Shown here in pieces: positions 1 to 9,199 of a DNA stretch of 64,000 nucleotides. The notes below the pieces were generated by a model. It did not search any database, was not told where the DNA came from, and worked only from the letters and a program-made list of their open reading frames with translations. How positions within the stretch are numbered: position 1 is the stretch's first letter; every line of letters begins with the position of its first letter. A program made the translations under genes and the position numbers. The DNA comes from Bradyrhizobium sp. ISRA430 (GTDB taxonomy: Bacteria > Pseudomonadota > Alphaproteobacteria > Rhizobiales > Xanthobacteraceae): positions 3,906,001 through 3,970,000 of the forward strand of contig NZ_CP094516.1 in the NCBI RefSeq assembly GCF_029909975.1, written 5' to 3'.

Positions 1-552
1 CGTTCGTACCCCAAATATCATTAGCGAGAACCAATAGAACTCCTCGGCTAGAATGACGAAGAGCACGGCCGCTCCACCAATTCGGACCGGGTCCGGCGTT
101 TTGCGAATAAGGGTTTGAACTGCGGCAATCAGAGCGGATCCTGCGGTCCAGGCCATGAAAGCAATGAGCGCCATCGCGGCCGCGATTGCCCAGACCAGCG
201 TAGAGCTCCGCGATCGCTTCGCTAAATTTTCTGGTCCCGAGCCTAATCCCTGAATGGCTGACCGGCCGCTCTCCGCTTTCGAGCGGTTGCTTCGGTAGCG
301 AGCTTCCCTCACTTCTTCGGCTTGCTTGGCTTCGTCAAAAATGTTCAGCTCCGATACTGGGCGCCAGCGCTGCGTTTCATGGTCCAGGAACAACGACCGG
401 GGTTCGACCGCGCCGGATCGGATGGCCACGATCCAGTCTGACAAATCTGACATGGTTCGCTCGACGCCGTCCGCGCCGATCACTCGATATGCGGTGCCCG
501 CCGGTAGCTCAGGGTGGGCGATTGCACCTGGGCCCTTCGAAGCCTTGACCAT
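1..552 (-). CDS. GYF_2-like membrane protein, 3' end outside window
   Basis: The frame is open from an ATG at 552 to the window edge, giving about 184 residues without a stop. A GGGGAAG ribosome-binding site lies about 6 bases upstream. Residues about 16-80 resemble the GYF_2 type of domain: a Tyr-Arg-Val-Ile start, a WIVAIRSG segment and an RWRPVSEL ending. A charged linker and at least two hydrophobic segments follow (about residues 119-145 and 159-180). This is the usual build of small inner-membrane proteins with a cytoplasmic GYF_2 head, whose function is not known. The gene is divergent from modA with a gap of about 110 bases. The domain call rests on pattern recognition only. Confidence 0.6.
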   Translation of the reverse strand, partial: MVKASKGPGAIAHPELPAGTAYRVIGADGVERTMSDLSDWIVAIRSGAVEPRSLFLDHETQRWRPVSELNIFDEAKQAEEVREARYRSNRSKAESGRSAIQGLGSGPENLAKRSRSSTLVWAIAAAMALIAFMAWTAGSALIAAVQTLIRKTPDPVRIGGAAVLFVILAEEFYWFSLMIFGVRT

Positions 553-664
553 TTATGTCTTCCCCGAATGGGTTCGGGAGCCGCTTGCGTTTGCAACGTT
601 TGGCTTTGGTGAAAGTTACTCAGGGACGCTGTCACAAGGCGAGAGCATTCCGGCTGGAGGGTCC

Positions 665-1528
665 GTGCCTAACACCCATGTCAGAATGCCTGAACGCGTG
701 CGCCGGAAACCCGCCTCTCAGCCGTGCCTACGTTCGGGGGCGAAGATCCGAAGCGCCACGTGCCTTTTGCTTTGCGCGGCTCTACTTGCCCTAGTTTACA
801 CTGGCAATGCGCGACCGGCTCAGGCCCAGCATGCGGACGTGCTCGTCTTTGCCGCGGCCAGCCTGAAAACTGCCCTCGACGAGATCAACACCCAATGGCA
901 CGAACGCACGGGCAAACATGCCGCAATCTCGTACGCCGCGAGCTCAGCGCTCGCCAAGCAAATCGAGCTGGGAGCGCCAGCCGACCTCTTCATCTCTGCC
1001 GATGAGGATTGGATGAACTATCTCGCCGAACGCAAGCTGATCAAGCCGGAAACGCGTTCGGATCTCGTCGGCAACCGCCTTGTGCTTATTTCGTCAAAAG
1101 GCACCGACCTCCATGTGAATATCGCGCCCGGATTTCCCTTAGTGTCGCTTCTTGGACAGGGACGCCTCGCGATGGCCGACACGGACGCGGTCCCGGCCGG
1201 AAAGTACGGCCGGGCGGCTCTAGAGGCGCTCGGCGTCTGGCAGTCGCTCAAGGGCCGCATCGCCCAAGCCGAAAACGTCCGCGCCGCGCTGATCATGGTC
1301 TCTCGAGGCGAAGCCCCGCTCGGCATCGTCTACGAATCCGATGCAGCGTCGGACCCAAACGTATCGCGCGTGGGGACCTTCCCGGAGAACACGCACCCTC
1401 GCATCGTTTATCCGATCGCGGTCACAGCCAGTTCGACGAAGCCGGCCGCGGGTGCCTTCGTCGATATGCTCAAGACGCCGGAGGCGCGCACTAAGTTTGA
1501 GAAGGAAGGATTCACGACACTGAAGTGA
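665..1528 (+). CDS. modA: Molybdate ABC transporter, periplasmic binding protein
   Basis: This is the solute-binding protein of a molybdate importer, delivering molybdate to ModB in the periplasm. A basic N-terminus, a hydrophobic stretch (CLLLCAALLALVY) and an Ala-Gln-Ala-Gln region form a signal peptide. The mature part begins with VLVFAAASLK, the standard ModA opening, and keeps the SSALAKQIELGAPADLFISA segment and the DTDAVPAGKYG ligand-loop motif. The start is placed at a GTG because GGAGGG lies 4 bases upstream; an in-frame ATG at 686 without a ribosome-binding site is the alternative. modB follows after 8 bases. I see no ModE-type palindrome upstream. Confidence 0.92.
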   Translation: MPNTHVRMPERVRRKPASQPCLRSGAKIRSATCLLLCAALLALVYTGNARPAQAQHADVLVFAAASLKTALDEINTQWHERTGKHAAISYAASSALAKQIELGAPADLFISADEDWMNYLAERKLIKPETRSDLVGNRLVLISSKGTDLHVNIAPGFPLVSLLGQGRLAMADTDAVPAGKYGRAALEALGVWQSLKGRIAQAENVRAALIMVSRGEAPLGIVYESDAASDPNVSRVGTFPENTHPRIVYPIAVTASSTKPAAGAFVDMLKTPEARTKFEKEGFTTLK

Positions 1529-1536
1529 GGCCAGCC

Positions 1537-2235
1537 ATGCTCACGCTAACGCCCGAAGAACAAGTCGCCGTCGAACTAAGCATACGGGTTTCTTTGTGGG
1601 CGACCGTGACGAGCCTGCCGCCGGGGGTTGTCGTAGCCATGCTGCTGTCTCGGGGACAATTCTGGGGCAAGCCGATCTTGAACGGAATTGTGTTTCTGCC
1701 CCTGGTTCTTCCGCCCGTGGTTACAGGCTATATCCTCCTTCTCTTGTTTGGCCGGCGAGGACCGCTCGGCGCCTTCCTCGCCGACAACCTTGGAATAGTG
1801 TTTGCCTTCCGGTGGACCGGCGCAGCGCTCGCTTGCGCCGTGATGGGATTCCCACTCTTGGTCCGAGCGCTGCAGTTGTCCATAGACGCAATCGATCGCG
1901 GGCTCGAGGACGCGGCCGGAACGCTCGGCGCCAATTCCGGCTGGGTCTTCGTGACGGTGACCTTGCCGCTCATTTTGCCGGGCATCATCGCTGGCACAAT
2001 TCTTTCGTTCGCGCGCGCCATGGGAGAGTTCGGCGCGACCATCACCTTCGTTTCAAATATTCCGGGCGAAACCCAGACGCTTCCTTCGGCTATCTACACG
2101 TTCACACAGGTACCGGGTGGCGACATTGCCGCGTTCCGCCTCACGGTGATTGCGATTGTGGTATCGATGTCCGCTTTGCTCATCTCGGACGCAATCGGCT
2201 ACTTCGTCGGACGGCGTATCGGAGTGAAGCGATGA
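1537..2235 (+). CDS. modB: Molybdate ABC transporter permease
   Basis: This is the integral membrane subunit through which molybdate crosses the inner membrane. It has about five hydrophobic segments and the permease EAA loop: residues DAAGTLGANSGWVFVTVTLP contain the EDAAxxLG core that contacts the ATPase. The length, about 232 residues, is normal for ModB. I use the ATG at 1537, which sits just after a GTGAGG sequence; a GTG at 1525 that overlaps the modA stop is also possible. The stop codon overlaps the modC start (ATGA), so the two are translationally coupled. Confidence 0.92.
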   Translation: MLTLTPEEQVAVELSIRVSLWATVTSLPPGVVVAMLLSRGQFWGKPILNGIVFLPLVLPPVVTGYILLLLFGRRGPLGAFLADNLGIVFAFRWTGAALACAVMGFPLLVRALQLSIDAIDRGLEDAAGTLGANSGWVFVTVTLPLILPGIIAGTILSFARAMGEFGATITFVSNIPGETQTLPSAIYTFTQVPGGDIAAFRLTVIAIVVSMSALLISDAIGYFVGRRIGVKR

Positions 2236-3365
2236 TCCAAGTCGACGTACAGCACCGTCTCGGCTCGTTCGAGCTCAACGCCCACTTTATCAGTGACGGG
2301 CGGATCACCGCGCTCTTTGGCCAGTCCGGCTCCGGCAAGACGTCGCTGGTCAACATTATTGGCGGCCTTATTCGCCCTGACCGCGCCTATATCTCGTTGA
2401 ACGGCGACGTTATCGTCGACACAAAGCATAAGGTGTTTGTGCCAAAGCATCGCCGCCGGGTCGGGTATGTTTTCCAGGAGGGGCGGCTGTTCCCACATCT
2501 TACCGTGCGCCAGAACCTCCTATACGGCTGGTGGTTCACGCCGGCGAGCAAACGCATTGGCCAGCTTGCACCGATCGTCGACCTGCTCGGGATCGACCAT
2601 TTACTTGATCGTCGTCCGGGCTCGCTTTCCGGCGGCGAGAAACAACGAGTCGCGATAGGACGGGCCTTGCTGGCTACGCCACGGCTGCTGCTGATGGATG
2701 AGCCGCTCGCTTCACTCGACGAAGCGCGGAAGGCTGAGATCCTGCCTTATCTGGAGCGCCTGCGCGACGAGACCGAAGTGCCCATTATCTATGTCAGCCA
2801 TTCGGTGCCGGAAGTTGCACGTCTGGCGAGCACTATGGTCGTGATGACAGATGGTGTCGTCGTAGCGACGGGACCGACCTCCGATATCATGGCGCGCCTG
2901 GATCTGGTCCCGTTCACCAATCTTGTGGAGGCAGGGGCTGTTCTCGAAGCCGAGATCCTCGAGCACGACGAGCAATTTGGGCTGACCGTATTGGGCCTCT
3001 GCGGAGGCAGGCTCTGGGTTCCGCGTCTCAACGAGCGCATTCCTGGCAGCAAGGTCCGGGTGCATATCCGCGCTCGCGACGTAATGATCAGCACGCGCCG
3101 CCCTGAAGGACTTAGCGCGCTGAATGTATTGCGCGGAGTCGTTGCGGAGCTCGCTCCGCAGCGTGGGCCTATCCTGGATCTGCGTCTCGATTGCGGCGGG
3201 CAGGCGATCCTAGCGCGTCTGACGCAGCGGTCGGTCGAGACGCTTGGTTTGACGCCAGGCACGCCGGTTTACGCGGTGATCAAGACCGTGGGGTTCGATA
3301 GGCAGACGCTTGGGGCCGCCTTCCCTCAAGCCAATGGCGCCGACACGACAGCCATTCCGATGTGA
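2232..3365 (+). CDS. modC: Molybdate ABC transporter ATP-binding protein
   Basis: This is the ATPase that powers ModB. Walker A is GQSGSGKT at residues 30-37, the ABC signature LSGGEKQ at 132-138, Walker B LLLMDEP at 152-158, and the switch histidine is His190 in IYVSHS. The C-terminal third (about 290-377) matches a TOBE/Mop molybdate-binding domain, with ARDVMISTRRPEGLSALNVL as its recognisable core. The 377-residue length is typical. The start is fixed by the ATGA overlap with modB. The next gene, coding for the WD40 protein, starts 84 bases downstream on the same strand. Confidence 0.93.
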   Translation: MIQVDVQHRLGSFELNAHFISDGRITALFGQSGSGKTSLVNIIGGLIRPDRAYISLNGDVIVDTKHKVFVPKHRRRVGYVFQEGRLFPHLTVRQNLLYGWWFTPASKRIGQLAPIVDLLGIDHLLDRRPGSLSGGEKQRVAIGRALLATPRLLLMDEPLASLDEARKAEILPYLERLRDETEVPIIYVSHSVPEVARLASTMVVMTDGVVVATGPTSDIMARLDLVPFTNLVEAGAVLEAEILEHDEQFGLTVLGLCGGRLWVPRLNERIPGSKVRVHIRARDVMISTRRPEGLSALNVLRGVVAELAPQRGPILDLRLDCGGQAILARLTQRSVETLGLTPGTPVYAVIKTVGFDRQTLGAAFPQANGADTTAIPM

Positions 3366-3448
3366 GGCCGGAACCACTACGGCTTCGCGGTGGTTGTTGC
3401 GTTCAGCGGAATTGCCGGTTGAACGAGCAATATGGGAGGAAGACCCAA

Positions 3449-5389
3449 ATGCCGATCCCGCGCTTTCAGAGAGCAGTGGCGCTCGTGCTGATTTTCGCCA
3501 CGACGACCCTTGCAGCCGTACCAGCCGTTGCACAGGTCCGCGCCACACTGAAAGGCCACACCTTGGCTCTCGCGTCGATCGACTATTCGCCCGATGGGCG
3601 GTATGTCGCCACGGGCAGCTACGATAAGACGGCGAGGATTTGGGATGCAACGACGGGCGCCGAGATCGTAACGCTCAGAGGTCATGAGGCAACGGTCGAG
3701 GCAGTCCGTTTCTCGCCCGACGGCAAAACTCTGGCGACAGGAAGCTATGACAGCACTGTGAAGCTTTGGGACTGGGCTTCGGGGCGCGAGTTGGCCACGT
3801 TCAGGGGCCACACGAACATGATCCGGTCCCTTGCTTTCGCACCTGATGGGAAAACCATTGCCTCCGGGAGCCACGATAACACGATCAAATTGTGGGACGT
3901 GGCCACTGGAAAGGAGCGCGCTACGCTTCGACACAATGGCGCTGTGCGCTCATTGGCATTCAGCCATGACAGCAGGATTCTTTCCTCTGGCAGCAACGAC
4001 TACACCGCCAAGCTGTGGGATGTCGCCACCGGCCAGGAGCTCACAACGCTCGAAGGCCACGAGCATGGTGTCCGCGGCATTGCATTCTCGCCCGATGACA
4101 CCACGCTTGTCACTGGCAGCATGGATACGACCGTGCGGCTTTGGGATGTCGCCCGGCGCAAGGAGAAGGCGATACTTGAGGGCTCGACAAGCGAGGTTCT
4201 GTGCGTCGCGTTTTCACCGGACGGCAAGCTTGTGGCCGCCGGAAGCGTAGACAATTCGCTGCGGATCTGGGACGCCGCAACTGGCGAAGATCTCGTTGTG
4301 CGATGGAGCGGGGTCGGTGACCGCGTCCGTGGAGTGGCCTTCTCGCCGGATGGCAAAACCCTCGCGACGGCGACGATGGATCATCTCGCCAAGATTTGGG
4401 ATGTTGATCAATTGTTGAAGTCCGGCATCGAGCCCGCACCTGAGGAGATCGGGCCGAAGGGTGAGGAACGGGCATCGCTGAAAGGGCACAAATCTTTCGT
4501 GACCGCTGTGGCTTTTACGCCCGACGATCGGATGCTCGCTTCAGCAAGCCACGATAAGACGATTAAATTGTGGGATGTTGCGACGGGCAACGAGCTTCGG
4601 ACTCTTGCCGGCCACAGCGGCGCAGTTGTTACGCTCGCGATCTCGCCCGACAGCAAAATCCTCATGACAGGTTCTTACGACCGCACCGCCAAGCTCTGGG
4701 AGCTGCCATCTGGGAAGGAGATCGCCACACTCGCGGGCCACACGAACATCATCCGCGCCGTGGCTTACGCGCCCGACGGAAAGACGGCGATTTCTGCGGG
4801 CTACGACGAAACCATCAAGCTCTGGGATATCGGCAGCCATCGAGAGATCGCCACCCTCACGGGCCACACCGGCGGCGTGAAGGCGTTGGCATTCTCCCCC
4901 GACAGCCGGCTGATCGCGTCAGGCAGCATCGACGGTACCATAAAGCTTTGGGATGTCTCCTCGGCAAAGGAGGTGGCCACTATCGATGTGCATACTGGGC
5001 CGGTCCACTCAGTGACATTCTCCCCGGATGGCAAGCTGCTGGCATCAGCCGGTGCAAGTAATGATGTACAGCTCTTCGAAGTTGAGACGCGCAAGGAGTT
5101 GGCGCCGTTCAAAGGCCACACCGCCTGGGCCCGTTTTTGCGCGTTCTCGCCCGACGGCAAAATGCTCGCATCGGCTGGCCTCGATAACACAGTGCGCCTC
5201 TGGGATGTCGCAACCCGCCGGCAAACGGCCGCGCTCAAAGGACATCTCAGGCGCATCCACTTCGTCACGTTCTCGCATGACGGAAAGATTGTGGCGACCG
5301 CCGCCATGGACGGCACCATCAAACTCTGGGACACACCGAGGCAGGTGCCGCCACTCGCCGGATCCAGCGTTACAGCACCCGGACGGTAA
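3449..5389 (+). CDS. Exported protein with 14 WD40 repeats (two predicted propellers)
   Basis: The ATG at 3449 is preceded by GGGAGGA and gives 646 residues. An N-terminal hydrophobic segment (AVALVLIFATTTLAAV) ending Ala-Val-Ala-Gln is a signal peptide. The rest is WD40 repeats, each with a GH near its start, an F-S-P-D-G turn and a closing LWD. I count fourteen. A linker of about 25 residues (around 320-345, containing PAPEEIGPKGEE) separates repeats 1-7 from 8-14, which suggests two seven-bladed propellers. WD40 propellers are binding scaffolds; no enzyme motif is seen. It lies between modC and the molybdenum storage genes, co-directional with both, so a role in molybdenum handling is inferred from position only. 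Confidence 0.85.
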   Translation: MPIPRFQRAVALVLIFATTTLAAVPAVAQVRATLKGHTLALASIDYSPDGRYVATGSYDKTARIWDATTGAEIVTLRGHEATVEAVRFSPDGKTLATGSYDSTVKLWDWASGRELATFRGHTNMIRSLAFAPDGKTIASGSHDNTIKLWDVATGKERATLRHNGAVRSLAFSHDSRILSSGSNDYTAKLWDVATGQELTTLEGHEHGVRGIAFSPDDTTLVTGSMDTTVRLWDVARRKEKAILEGSTSEVLCVAFSPDGKLVAAGSVDNSLRIWDAATGEDLVVRWSGVGDRVRGVAFSPDGKTLATATMDHLAKIWDVDQLLKSGIEPAPEEIGPKGEERASLKGHKSFVTAVAFTPDDRMLASASHDKTIKLWDVATGNELRTLAGHSGAVVTLAISPDSKILMTGSYDRTAKLWELPSGKEIATLAGHTNIIRAVAYAPDGKTAISAGYDETIKLWDIGSHREIATLTGHTGGVKALAFSPDSRLIASGSIDGTIKLWDVSSAKEVATIDVHTGPVHSVTFSPDGKLLASAGASNDVQLFEVETRKELAPFKGHTAWARFCAFSPDGKMLASAGLDNTVRLWDVATRRQTAALKGHLRRIHFVTFSHDGKIVATAAMDGTIKLWDTPRQVPPLAGSSVTAPGR

Positions 5390-5424
5390 TCACGAAACCG
5401 CGCCCTCTCGACAGGAGACGCAAG

Positions 5425-6237
5425 ATGGAAAACCAAACCTTGGATCGACTAACCTCTGCGCTCGTGGTTGGCAGCGACACCGACGAAGCGGAGATGGCGC
5501 GGCTCGATCGACAGCCGGTGATCCAGATCCTGCCGGATGCGAACGTCGTCAAGATTGGCGGACAAAGCTTCATCGATCGCGGTCGTGAGGCCGTATTTCC
5601 GCTTGTAGACGAGATCGTCGAAAACCTTTCCAAGCACAAGATGATCATCGGCACTGGAGCCGGCACCCGGGCCCGCCATGCCTACAGCGTTGGGCTCGAC
5701 TTGGGCATGCCGACCGGAGTGCTGAGCGTGCTCGGGTTCTTCGTGAGCATCCAGAACGCAAAGATGATCCACTATTTGCTCGCCAAGCATGGAATTCCAT
5801 CCATCGAGCCAGCTCAGTTCGCCCAGATGCCACTTTACCTCGCCGAGCGCCGAGCTTGCGTTTGCGTCGGTATGCCCCCGTACGCCTATTGGCAGCCCAA
5901 CCCCGAGATCGGCCGCATTCCACCGCACCGGACCGACGCCGGATGTTACCTCATAAGCGAGACCTTGGGCGCCTGCTCAATGATCTACGTCAAGGATGAA
6001 GAGGGCCTTTACACGGCAGACCCGAAGAAGGACTCGAAGGCCAAGTTCATTCCAAGGATTACGGTCGACGAACTCATTGCGCTTGATCTTGTCGACGTGG
6101 TGTTGGAGCGGACCGTATTCCAGCTCATGAAGAATGCCAAAAACCGCCGCTCGGTTCAGGTGATTAACGGCTTGAAGCGGGGCAACCTCACGCGCGCACT
6201 CAACGGCGAGCAAGTCGGAACCGTGATTACGGCTTGA
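5425..6237 (+). CDS. mosB: Molybdenum storage protein, beta-like subunit
   Basis: It belongs to the amino acid kinase/UMP kinase fold and resembles the beta subunit of Azotobacter MoSto, which packs molybdate into polyoxometalate clusters at the expense of ATP. The phosphate-binding KIGGQS is at residues 43-48, GTGAGTRARH at 76-85, the IPPHRTDAG segment at 165-173, and DEEGLYTADP lies near 191-200. The 270-residue length equals that family. UMP kinases do not share the IPPHRTDAG and NLTRAL...GTVIT features, which favours MoSto. The upstream GGAGACGCAAG is a fair ribosome-binding site. It is followed after 15 bases by the alpha-like subunit and lies downstream of modABC. Confidence 0.85.
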   Translation: MENQTLDRLTSALVVGSDTDEAEMARLDRQPVIQILPDANVVKIGGQSFIDRGREAVFPLVDEIVENLSKHKMIIGTGAGTRARHAYSVGLDLGMPTGVLSVLGFFVSIQNAKMIHYLLAKHGIPSIEPAQFAQMPLYLAERRACVCVGMPPYAYWQPNPEIGRIPPHRTDAGCYLISETLGACSMIYVKDEEGLYTADPKKDSKAKFIPRITVDELIALDLVDVVLERTVFQLMKNAKNRRSVQVINGLKRGNLTRALNGEQVGTVITA

Positions 6238-6252
6238 AGGGAGGTTTGCACC

Positions 6253-7095
6253 ATGACCAAAGTCCCTGAGAATCGGGAAATCCCGATCGACAAGCGTCGT
6301 CACGTCGAATCGATGCTGATGCGCGAGAGCCTGCTCGATAAGCAGGTCATGTCATCCACTGAAACCCCAGTCGTGCCAATGCTGCCATTCTGCCACGTCA
6401 TCAAGATTGGCGGACGCTCCATCATCGACCAAGGGAAGAAAACCGTTTACCCGTTAGTCGAATCTCTTGCCAGAATACTCGAAAACTTCAAACTCGTGAT
6501 CGGCACCGGTGGCGGCGTGCGCAGCCGCCATGTGACTTCGATCGGCATGGATCTCGGCCTGCCGACCGGCGTGCTGGCCCAACTCCGGATCATCGACGCG
6601 CTCGGAAATGCGCATCTCCTTGGTACATTGCTGGCACCATACGGCGTCGTCGCCATTCCACCCGAAATTCTCGGGCACATGCTGCCCTTCTTCATCAGAT
6701 CGGCTCCGGGCGTGATCTGCAATGGAGACCCCCCGTTCTCAATTTGGGAGCAAACACCCCGCTTAGGGCGCATCCCGCCGCATCGGACCGATGCCGGTAC
6801 TTTCCTGTTAGCAGAATGCTACGGCTGCGCCACACATACCCTGATCAAGGACGTGGACGGCCTCTACGACGCCGATCCAAAGCTCAACCCAGATGCCAAG
6901 TTTATCAGCGAGATCACGGTCTCCGAACTCAGAACGCTCAACCTGCCGACGCTTCCCTTCGATCGTGTCCTGATCGATCTGCTCGCCAACGCTCGCCAAG
7001 TCAAGAAATTCCAGATCATCAACGGGCTCAAGCCCGCGCTGCTAGAGCGAGCGCTGCTGGGTGAACATGTGGGGACACTCGTCCGCAAGGACTGA
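6253..7095 (+). CDS. mosA: Molybdenum storage protein, alpha-like subunit
   Basis: This is the second amino acid kinase-fold subunit, 280 residues. KIGGRS is at 51-56, GTGGGVRSRH at 84-93, IPPHRTDAG at 174-182, and the C-terminus ends GEHVGTLVRK. The LPFDRVLIDLLANARQV segment resembles the equivalent stretch of Azotobacter MosA better than MosB, so I assign it as alpha; the known cage is an alpha3beta3 hexamer. It has an N-terminal extension of about 45 residues, rich in charge, before the core. GGGAGG precedes the ATG. The gene order (beta then alpha) is reversed relative to the Azotobacter mosAB order I recall. It shares an operon with the preceding gene. Confidence 0.83.
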   Translation: MTKVPENREIPIDKRRHVESMLMRESLLDKQVMSSTETPVVPMLPFCHVIKIGGRSIIDQGKKTVYPLVESLARILENFKLVIGTGGGVRSRHVTSIGMDLGLPTGVLAQLRIIDALGNAHLLGTLLAPYGVVAIPPEILGHMLPFFIRSAPGVICNGDPPFSIWEQTPRLGRIPPHRTDAGTFLLAECYGCATHTLIKDVDGLYDADPKLNPDAKFISEITVSELRTLNLPTLPFDRVLIDLLANARQVKKFQIINGLKPALLERALLGEHVGTLVRKD

Positions 7096-7542
7096 TCAGG
7101 CCCGCCAGTGTCGGCGAAACGAGAAGCGACCCGAATCTGGCTCAAGCAAGGATGAATCGGCTAGTGGACTGGACGTCAGGGCGCACAAGATACATCAACC
7201 AGTCTAGTTTGCAGACGGCACTAATCCCTCTCGACCGGAATCGAGCGGTGCACGTTCGGTCGCAGAGCTGCTTTCTGTGCAAGCCGGGAGCATCGATGCA
7301 TGATGCCAACCGACCTTGCATCCGCGGCCCCAGCCAGGCTCCTCCTTGACCAGCATAGCAGAATGGCAGGAAATGCAGCAGCCATACATGGCTTTTAAGC
7401 TAAGTTCCGCGTCCGAATTGCTTTCGCACTCAATTGGCTGTTTCCGATTTATTCCCCTGGACTTCGGGATTTTTTTGCCGTCGAGACTGTTGATACGACT
7501 ACCCAGCCGCGTAATCTTGGACAACGAAGTCGGAGGGGGAAC
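7096..7542 (+). other. Intergenic region, no gene recognised
   Basis: No convincing coding sequence is seen between the storage-protein gene and the hydrolase. Short open frames on both strands lack ribosome-binding sites and family features. A GGAGGGGGAAC ribosome-binding site for the hydrolase is at the right end. Confidence 0.5.
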
Positions 7543-8625
7543 ATGCGCCAGACTTCACCGCATGCGGCCTTTCGCCTAGCTGCCGCTATCCTCGTCGCCT
7601 GCAGTTCGGTGGCTACCACGGCCGACGCCCAGCAAGCAAAGATCGCAAAAGCCGACACGCAGATCGATGCGCTGGATCCCGACATCAAACTCTTCCTCCG
7701 CGAGAAGATGGCGGAAGGCAACGCAACTTTTACGGACGACAACGTCATCCTTTTTCTGCACGGGGCGACCAGCCCTTCGATCTGCGATTTCGATCTTTCC
7801 TATCAGGACTACTCCTGGGCCGATTGGTTGGTGAACCAGGGATACGTCGTCTATATGGGAGATTATCGCAACTATGGCGGCTCGACTCGCGAGGCTGCGA
7901 TGGACGATCCGCCCGCAAAAAATCAACCTCTGACGCGCTCCTATCTCGCCTTGCGAGACGTGGAAGCCATGGTCGACGCTATAAAGACCAAACGCGGCAT
8001 CAGGAGGGTGACCCTGATCGGCTGGTCATGGGGCGCGATGATAGCGGGCTACTACGCGTCTTTGCACTCGGAGAACGTGCGGAAGCTCGTGCTCTACGCG
8101 CCGCTCTACAATTTCAACGATCACACGAACCTGGGACCCGGCAGCTCGCTGCAGAACAAGCGCAAACCTCGCGAATTCAACTTCTCGCTTGGAGCTTATC
8201 GCCTTGCTTCCGAGGCCGCGAATACCGGCCGTTGGAACGGCGAAATCCCTGTCGAGAACAAGGATGAATATCGCGATCCGGCTCTACCTGCCGAGTTCTG
8301 GAACGCCTGTCTTGCCACCGATCCAACCAGCAACTCGCGATCACCTCCAAGTCTTCGAGCGCCGAACGGTGTATTGGAAGACTCGTTCTATCAGGCGACC
8401 GACAGGCCACTTTGGAATGCCGCCAACATCTATGCGCCCACATTGATCATCGGCGGCAATTTCGACACCTGGTCCTATCAAGAGGATCGTGAAGGGCTGA
8501 TGCGCGATCTCATCCACGCGCCGACCAAGAAGAACGTGCTCATCACAGATGCCACTCACTTTGTCCTGTTCGAGAAGAAGCGGTTTGAGTTCTTCGATCA
8601 GGTCCTCAGGTTCCTGCGCCAATAG
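7543..8625 (+). CDS. Exported alpha/beta hydrolase
   Basis: This is a 360-residue alpha/beta-hydrolase-fold protein. A signal peptide (AAILVACSSVATTADAQ) indicates export. The oxyanion-side motif FLHGAT is near residue 70, the nucleophile elbow is GWSWG (about residue 163-167), the acid is probably the Asp in GGNFDTW, and the catalytic His is in DATHFVLFE close to the C-terminus. The overall pattern resembles the PhaC-like/lysophospholipase type of hydrolase. The substrate cannot be told from sequence. It stands alone, 447 bases after the molybdenum genes, behind a strong GGAGGGGGAAC site. Confidence 0.8.
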   Translation: MRQTSPHAAFRLAAAILVACSSVATTADAQQAKIAKADTQIDALDPDIKLFLREKMAEGNATFTDDNVILFLHGATSPSICDFDLSYQDYSWADWLVNQGYVVYMGDYRNYGGSTREAAMDDPPAKNQPLTRSYLALRDVEAMVDAIKTKRGIRRVTLIGWSWGAMIAGYYASLHSENVRKLVLYAPLYNFNDHTNLGPGSSLQNKRKPREFNFSLGAYRLASEAANTGRWNGEIPVENKDEYRDPALPAEFWNACLATDPTSNSRSPPSLRAPNGVLEDSFYQATDRPLWNAANIYAPTLIIGGNFDTWSYQEDREGLMRDLIHAPTKKNVLITDATHFVLFEKKRFEFFDQVLRFLRQ

Positions 8626-8743
8626 CGAGGACGGCTGGTAGCTGGAAACAGCCTAGGGGATGATCCTGCGGATGAACGCGTTTGCATTGGGCTCTTGCAA
8701 ATTGCCGGAGAATTTTTCATGAAACATCTAACTCGGCTCGTAT

Positions 8744-9130
8744 TCATTGGATGGGAGTTTTGATTGGCTTGGCATAAGCCCATTCGCGAAGTGCGCTTTG
8801 GATAAAGAGCTCGGCTTTGCCGTTGGTTTGGAATTGTATGCCTAGTGAAGATTTCGCGCAGGCTTGGCGTTTGCAACTCTTGAGCGGTGGCACGGGCCAT
8901 TGTCTCATCACATGCTCAAGACGGGCTCTGAGCCTTGGCAAAGTAAGTGGCGGAAAGCCACAGCACTTTCCTGGCGCTGATTGGGCATGACCTGCACGAA
9001 CTTGACGTGCGAAGCGTCGTCAATGGAGCCGCGGACGAGCTCCCAGCAGCCGATGCCAAGATGCCGATTGACCGCGCCAGGATAGCGCCCGGTGATGCGA
9101 TGTCCCACAGAGCCAACGACGGCGGCGCAC
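8744..9130 (-). pseudogene. IS481-family transposase remnant
   Basis: Pieces of an IS481 DDE transposase can be read in more than one minus-strand frame. VGHRITG and IDDASHVKFVQVMPNQRQES come from the catalytic-core region, and QTNGKAELFIQSALREWAYA is the C-terminal end. The pieces are short, frameshifted and lack most of the N-terminal half, so the element is dead. Confidence 0.6.
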
Positions 9131-9199
9131 GCGGCTGCTGGGGTTGGCTTGACAAGGAATGGGCAGCAGAAACGATCCCGCAAACCATCCATGATTGTA

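Noticed and set aside
326..664. Upstream extension of the modA frame to 326
   Set aside because: The region is antisense to the GYF_2-like gene and precedes the signal peptide; a ribosome-binding site supports a later start.
1596..2231. Extended modC frame starting at 1596
   Set aside because: It overlaps modB out of frame; the ATGA junction at 2232 and the family length fix the real start.
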